Positions 38,771-43,354 of a stretch of 43,354 nt of DNA are shown in pieces (the first letter of the stretch is position 1; the number at the start of each line of letters is the position of its first letter). The notes under the pieces were generated by a model that saw only the letters and a list, made by a program, of their open reading frames with translations, was not told the DNA's origin and ran no database searches. The stretch spans positions 1 to 43,354 of the forward strand of contig PGZS01000007.1 in assembly GCA_002841435.1 (NCBI GenBank), read 5' to 3'. Source of the stretch: Firmicutes bacterium HGW-Firmicutes-3 (GTDB taxonomy: Bacteria > Bacillota > Clostridia > Lachnospirales > Vallitaleaceae). The position numbers and the translations under genes are program-made.

Positions 38771-39175
38771 TTATAACCTATAATCTGCCTGAGCACCTAC
38801 AGCTTTTGCCACTGAAGCTTCTTTAGGATTCTGTGCATAGACTTGGTAGTGCAAAATCATCTGATTCCTTTTAAAACCTGGGATATCAGAATTTTCACCC
38901 ACTCTATCTATCGCCTTACTACGCTTAATATCAAGATTCTCACTTCGACTTTTATTAATCGTCGCACCTTGTTCAAAAGCATGACTTGCAGATACATGCT
39001 TGGAATGTACCTGCGAAGACTTCATATCATCCGTTTTAGCCTTACTACCTTGCTCTATTAATGACCCATCGCTCTCTGCTCGAGCCTGAGTTTTATTGTT
39101 TCGTGTTGTCCTGTCCGATTTTGACGACAGGGACATACTTTCATATGCGCGAATACCCATAGATCTGATGTTCAT
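38771..39175 (-). CDS. Hypothetical polar protein
   Basis: Start MNIRSMGIRAYES after 'gaaggtgatgg'; ~134 aa, low complexity, no recognised domain. Confidence 0.6.
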   Translation of the reverse strand: MNIRSMGIRAYESMSLSSKSDRTTRNNKTQARAESDGSLIEQGSKAKTDDMKSSQVHSKHVSASHAFEQGATINKSRSENLDIKRSKAIDRVGENSDIPGFKRNQMILHYQVYAQNPKEASVAKAVGAQADYRL

Positions 39176-39280
39176 TCCATCACCTTCTTCAGTCATCCCG
39201 TTGTTCAATCTTACTACGATTAGAATACCATATGTTTATGAACATTATGTGTCCTGTCTGTTACCATTCTTTTAGCTATG

Positions 39281-39700
39281 CTAGAAAAGACCGTATTCCA
39301 ACTCAATGGTATAATCACCACAAACTGCACATACATTAATACTTGCAATATAAGTACCGTCAACAATACCTTCATTTAACAATCGTGGTAAAGTCTTATC
39401 TTCATATGCCTTTGAAAGGCTGCTCATGACATATTTACCCGCCTTGGCAAATAGATAAAAATGAAACTCAAGAAATCGATAATAATGACTGTTGTCACTT
39501 TTATTGTTATGACAAGCTTCACAATCTTGGTCATAATACTCCATAGAAAAATCTACGAGATCATTTTCGTGAAGCAGATCTAATACTTCTTCCACTGTTA
39601 TACCCGAAATCGGGTTGTCATCATCGTTTAGGAACATGCTGCATTTTTCACTGTCCAATCTAAATTTGTTATCATTGTAAATCCATTCATAACTTGACAT
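39281..39700 (-). CDS. Hypothetical protein with possible zinc-binding cysteines
   Basis: 139 aa with CEAC and CAVC pairs; RBS 'agaaagggg'. Confidence 0.6.
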   Translation of the reverse strand: MSSYEWIYNDNKFRLDSEKCSMFLNDDDNPISGITVEEVLDLLHENDLVDFSMEYYDQDCEACHNNKSDNSHYYRFLEFHFYLFAKAGKYVMSSLSKAYEDKTLPRLLNEGIVDGTYIASINVCAVCGDYTIELEYGLF

Positions 39701-39748
39701 TGTATTGACCCCTTTCTATTTTCTATACTGTACACTCTTAAATTAGTC

Positions 39749-40783
39749 TTAACTTTTCTGATGAAGCGTCTTAATAGCCTTAGCGAGATCTTCTACTTCC
39801 TCTAATGTTGTGTCAAAAGATGTTACCAACCTAATCATGCCACCGTCTTCTTCCCATGTCATCTGATAGAAATAAAAAGTATTCAAAAGGCTATCAATCC
39901 ATGACTGAGGCATTTTTACAAACATCATATTACCGTATGGGATACTCATAAATTCAAGCACTTCTATACCTTTAATCTCATCGTAGAGCATTTTCATAGC
40001 ATTGTTTGCTATGTGTGCATTCTCAAGATAGAGATTATCTTCTAACAAGGCAATGTACTGAGCGCTAATATAGCGCATCTTGGACATAAGCTGCATCCCT
40101 TGTTTTCTAGAGTATTTTAAACCGTCACTTGTTGACTGATCAAAAGAGACAATAGCTTCACCATACATCATGCCGTTTTTGGCACCACCAAAGGAGAGTA
40201 CATCTACATCCGTATCTCCAATCATTTCATTCAAACTTATACCTAAAGCGGCTGCAGCATTGGCAATCCTAGCACCATCTACATGCAATAATAAGTCATG
40301 GCTATGAGCATAATCGGCTAATGCCTGTATCTCTTCAGTACTATAAAGCGTACCTAGTTCTGTAATCTGACTTATGGAGATGACTTTAGGTTGATTATGA
40401 TGTTCGTTACCTATATCCAATAAAAATCTATCAATTGCAGCAGGTACCAATTTACCGTTTACATGAGGAACCGTTAACAACTTAGCACCTGTATAGTGTT
40501 CAAATGCGCCACATTCATCTACATTAATATGGGCTGTATCCACACAAATCACTGCTTCATAAGACTTAAGCAACGAACTTAACCCAATAACATTGGCGCC
40601 TGTACCATTTAGAACAAGACTGACTTCACAAGGCTGACTGAACAAAGCCTTGATTTTTTCTACTGCTTCTTTTGTAATCGGATCATCGCCGTAGGGGATA
40701 GCATGTTCCTGATTGGCACTAACAATCGCTTCCATTATTTTAGGGTGCACACTGGCTGTATTATCACTTTTAAAGGTTTTCAT
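39749..40783 (-). CDS. ltaE: Low-specificity L-threonine aldolase
   Basis: FKSDNTASVHPKIMEAI, HVDGARIANAAAALG, SFGGAKNG (PLP lysine). Confidence 0.93.
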   Translation of the reverse strand: MKTFKSDNTASVHPKIMEAIVSANQEHAIPYGDDPITKEAVEKIKALFSQPCEVSLVLNGTGANVIGLSSLLKSYEAVICVDTAHINVDECGAFEHYTGAKLLTVPHVNGKLVPAAIDRFLLDIGNEHHNQPKVISISQITELGTLYSTEEIQALADYAHSHDLLLHVDGARIANAAAALGISLNEMIGDTDVDVLSFGGAKNGMMYGEAIVSFDQSTSDGLKYSRKQGMQLMSKMRYISAQYIALLEDNLYLENAHIANNAMKMLYDEIKGIEVLEFMSIPYGNMMFVKMPQSWIDSLLNTFYFYQMTWEEDGGMIRLVTSFDTTLEEVEDLAKAIKTLHQKS

Positions 40784-40874
40784 AGGTGATCTCCAATTCT
40801 ATTTAGTCCTCCTGTAACCTTTCATTTATCACGCCATAAAAGACTTACATTCACACTTTATTCTCTCTTAATTA

Positions 40875-40999
40875 TATGGTTAAGGTGTCAAAACTATATA
40901 GTTGAACTTTCGCATACAATATATAGTTTTGAATGTATCAACGTAATCTATATATTGTATGTGAATTTAGTGAAACTTAGTTTTGACCCTATAACCATA
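40875..40999. repeat. Nested imperfect inverted repeat (52-nt arms), MITE-like or structured regulatory region
   Basis: Arms 40875-40926 and 40948-40999 match at about 38 of 52 positions ungapped (hand count); inner perfect repeat tcaaaactatat / atatagttttga. Confidence 0.7.
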
Positions 41000-41059
41000 C
41001 ATACAAGCGCTAATTAATTATTATATAACAGAGTATAATACTACGTTCTAATGTTATAT

Positions 41060-41095
41060 AAAAAAAGGTTAAGACCATCACGTCTCAACCCTATC
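41060..41095 (-). terminator. Putative terminator downstream of the ACP-like gene
   Basis: gggttgagacgtgatggtcttaacctttttttata on the minus strand. Confidence 0.75.
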
Positions 41096-41104
41096 AATTT
41101 CATA

Positions 41105-41335
41105 CTATAATATTTCTTTTAAATAGCCAATTAGATGCTTAACTTTTTTGAATTGACTGTAATCGATATTAACCAAGTCTATATCATATTCTACTTCTAG
41201 TGCTTCTAGTACTTCTACCAAATCATCTTCATCCATTTGAAGATCGTCTTCAAAATCCATAGATGTACTGATTTCATTTGGGTCACCGTGTCCAATGACT
41301 TCTGCAATTATGCCTTTAACCACGTCTGTAATCAT
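41105..41335 (-). CDS. Acyl-carrier-protein-like protein lacking the phosphopantetheine Ser
   Basis: ACP-like four-helix pattern; DSL motif position reads DED (FEDDLQMDEDDLVEVLEALEVEYDIDL). Confidence 0.75.
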   Translation of the reverse strand: MITDVVKGIIAEVIGHGDPNEISTSMDFEDDLQMDEDDLVEVLEALEVEYDIDLVNIDYSQFKKVKHLIGYLKEIL

Positions 41336-41338
41336 AGT

Positions 41339-41527
41339 TTACTCCTCATTTTCATAATCGTATTCATTTAAATCGTAATCTTCATACCTTAGGTTCTTAA
41401 CAACTTGTCTTGAAGGCTTCTTATTTTTTTTTGGAATTATTTCATCTGTTTGTAACTTAAAATTGCGTCTTCTTTTCTCTTTTTGAATTAGAAATGTTTC
41501 AAAATCCAAAGGTTCTTGCCTTTCCAT
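41339..41527 (-). CDS. Small highly charged hypothetical protein
   Basis: 62 aa, basic middle and acidic C-terminus; stop is 3 nt before the ACP-like ATG; RBS 'gaggagag'. Confidence 0.65.
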   Translation of the reverse strand: MERQEPLDFETFLIQKEKRRRNFKLQTDEIIPKKNKKPSRQVVKNLRYEDYDLNEYDYENEE

Positions 41528-41756
41528 TCTTCTCTCCTCGTTGAAAATCGTTCATTCCATTAGCTTAGTCACCTATTTGCAAAACCATAAGAGACACCCC
41601 AAATGATAATCCCTTATAGAAAAAGGCTTAGAGCCCTATTCCCATATTTTCATTATAATCAATGATTCAAACTAGTCAAGCATTATTTTAACTTCTAAAA
41701 TGGGCATCTAGGACTTAGCTGATAGAAATATCCAAAATTAAATAACGACAAAAAAA

Positions 41757-41790
41757 ATACACCTCAAATTCAAAGATTATGAGGTGATTT
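41757..41790 (-). terminator. Terminator of the DUF4173 gene
   Basis: cacctcataatctttgaatttgaggtgtatttttttt on the minus strand. Confidence 0.8.
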
Positions 41791-41814
41791 TCTTATACGC
41801 CTAAACCGTATTGA

Positions 41815-43281
41815 TTAGTATTCCGATGGTGCTGCTGAGAATGGGAAAAGTTGTTTTTTGGCCTCCTTAGCCGACACCATGCTTTTGCTATACCTATGGT
41901 TATATTCAAAAAACCATTGATCTTCTTCATTAAGTATAATGTCTAGAATTCGCCCCTCATAGGCTTGCATCGTTACATCCTTTTCCATCGTTTCCCAATG
42001 CGTATTCATATATTCAATTAAATCCGGCATACCATCCTCCGACAATGTTGTTAAGTAGTACAAATCCAGATTACCGGTCCATTCATATTGTCTTAGGTTA
42101 TTACGAACAATCATAGCATCGATATTCACAAAGCTGATAACCAGATAATAAACAAGTCCGACCATGATACCCCATTCAATTACCTTATACTGCGATTTCC
42201 AGATTCCTAGAGCTATTAAGCTCATGAAAATAGCCATAAAGAGAAGAATCAGGTACACATATAGCCTAAGCCTTGTATAACCGTACATCGATTCATAAAG
42301 GTACATCTTGTAAAAAGAAGAAGCCATCATAATATAAGTACAAAAAACAGTTATAGTAAGACCAATCCTAATTGCCAAATTGCTTTTTACGAATTTCTTC
42401 ACAAATAAAACGCCAAGCGTGTTCAATATGCTTAGTACTAAAAGTTCAAAAAAACCTTCTCTCGCATAACTGGCATAATCGTAGTTTTTAAGTAATTCTG
42501 TAGATTGGGCCAGAAAAAGAAATCGAATCTGAACATAGGCAAAGATCAAATAAAGTAGATTTAAAAGTAATAAAACAGTACCACCAACCAAAATCGGAAT
42601 AACTTCGTGGTTCACTACAGGTGCTGCTGCGACCTCTGTTTTTTCCATTTTAATTTGGTTTAATCTAATCAAATAGATGCTTAACCCGTAAAAGAAACAA
42701 GCAATAATTACAAAGACAACAACCCTTTCAATCGTATCCCAAATGGCATCGGTTTCCAGAATCTCAAAACTTTGTTGCATTAACTCTCCAAAAGCTGCAT
42801 CGGCACTGGTCATTAAGGCAGATGCAACCAACAATATAGGTAGTGCAATAATTAAGCCAATACCAATTTGCTTAAAAATACCTGCATGATTATTATAAGC
42901 TTTTGAACCGTGATTAAAATACTTAAAGAAGTTAGATAAAGCACCTATATAGTGGTTAATACTTTCAACTAAATAAGTCGGCCATTTAAAGGTTAGATGA
43001 CTATAGCTTAAAGTCATGAGCAAACCGATTAATAAAAATGCCGATAACACTCTGATAACATCTACCGTTGTAACAGCAAAATTAAGGCTGAGTATGATTA
43101 CATACCCACTAAGGTAGAAAAAATCTTTTCCTATTGGCAGCTTGGCTTCTTTTTTGAAATGCCATATAGCAGCGACCGTCAACACCGTAGTCATAAAAAC
43201 AGAAATGCCTAAATCCTGATCCACAAAAAACAGCGTTGACATTAAAGCAATAGCAGTTGCATATATCCATGATTTTGACAT
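41815..43281 (-). CDS. DUF4173-like multi-pass membrane protein
   Basis: Multiple TM segments; start MSKSWIYATA after 'gaggaggaattata'. Confidence 0.75.
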   Translation of the reverse strand: MSKSWIYATAIALMSTLFFVDQDLGISVFMTTVLTVAAIWHFKKEAKLPIGKDFFYLSGYVIILSLNFAVTTVDVIRVLSAFLLIGLLMTLSYSHLTFKWPTYLVESINHYIGALSNFFKYFNHGSKAYNNHAGIFKQIGIGLIIALPILLVASALMTSADAAFGELMQQSFEILETDAIWDTIERVVVFVIIACFFYGLSIYLIRLNQIKMEKTEVAAAPVVNHEVIPILVGGTVLLLLNLLYLIFAYVQIRFLFLAQSTELLKNYDYASYAREGFFELLVLSILNTLGVLFVKKFVKSNLAIRIGLTITVFCTYIMMASSFYKMYLYESMYGYTRLRLYVYLILLFMAIFMSLIALGIWKSQYKVIEWGIMVGLVYYLVISFVNIDAMIVRNNLRQYEWTGNLDLYYLTTLSEDGMPDLIEYMNTHWETMEKDVTMQAYEGRILDIILNEEDQWFFEYNHRYSKSMVSAKEAKKQLFPFSAAPSEY

Positions 43282-43282
43282 A

Positions 43283-43354
43283 TTATAATTCCTCCTCATC
43301 ATAAACCAACAAGTCTCCCGGTTGGCAGTTTAACACTTCACATATTTTTTCCAA
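43283..43354 (-). CDS. C-terminal end of an XRE/Cro-like HTH regulator (cut by window edge)
   Basis: Minus-strand translation LEKICEVLNCQPGDLLVYDEEEL*, the typical end of HTH_26/YozG-like regulators. Confidence 0.75.
   Translation of the reverse strand: MEKICEVLNCQPGDLLVYDEEEL

Noticed and set aside
38590-38796. 68-aa minus-strand ORF
   Set aside because: Runs into the 33-bp palindrome and overlaps the better-supported 38771-39175 gene.
1-43354. CRISPR array, prophage, transposase, toxin-antitoxin or defence island
   Set aside because: No regularly spaced repeats and no recognisable integrase, transposase, Cas, restriction or toxin-antitoxin motifs in the supplied ORFs; the only mobile-element candidates are the non-coding inverted repeats listed above.
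1-43354. rRNA or tRNA genes
   Set aside because: No CCA-flanked cloverleaf-like or rRNA-like segments were recognised by eye; tRNAscan/barrnap would settle this.

Overview
The window is 43.4 kb of low-GC DNA from a Bacillota chromosome, most likely a Clostridia/Lachnospirales-type anaerobe (lineage inferred from gene content only). Most of it is ordinary housekeeping and signalling DNA: glcK/hprK/uvrC, sdaAB/sdaAA, truA, a BmrCD-like heterodimeric ABC exporter, a LacI regulator, trxB, folC, citrate synthase, recQ, an SLH-SH3-NlpC/P60 cell-wall protein, threonine aldolase and DUF4173. I saw no rRNA, tRNA, CRISPR array, transposase, prophage or known defence island. The points most worth a second look are: (1) a minus-strand c-di-GMP module, receiver - TrxB - doubly degenerate REC/GGDEF - TPR-GGDEF - PilZ; (2) a LacZ-like GH2 protein that has lost its catalytic residues; (3) an acyl-carrier-protein-like protein whose phosphopantetheine Ser is replaced by Glu, next to a small charged partner; (4) an ArsR-family gene broken by an exact 7-bp tandem duplication and lacking a canonical start, beside a Cys/Met-rich winged-helix protein and a SHOCT protein; (5) a membrane-protein gene with an A7-run frameshift into a SHOCT-like tail; (6) several large perfect or nested inverted repeats (2439-2479, 26373-26404, 38563-38630, 40875-40999). 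All calls come from reading motifs in the supplied translations and DNA; no database search was run.
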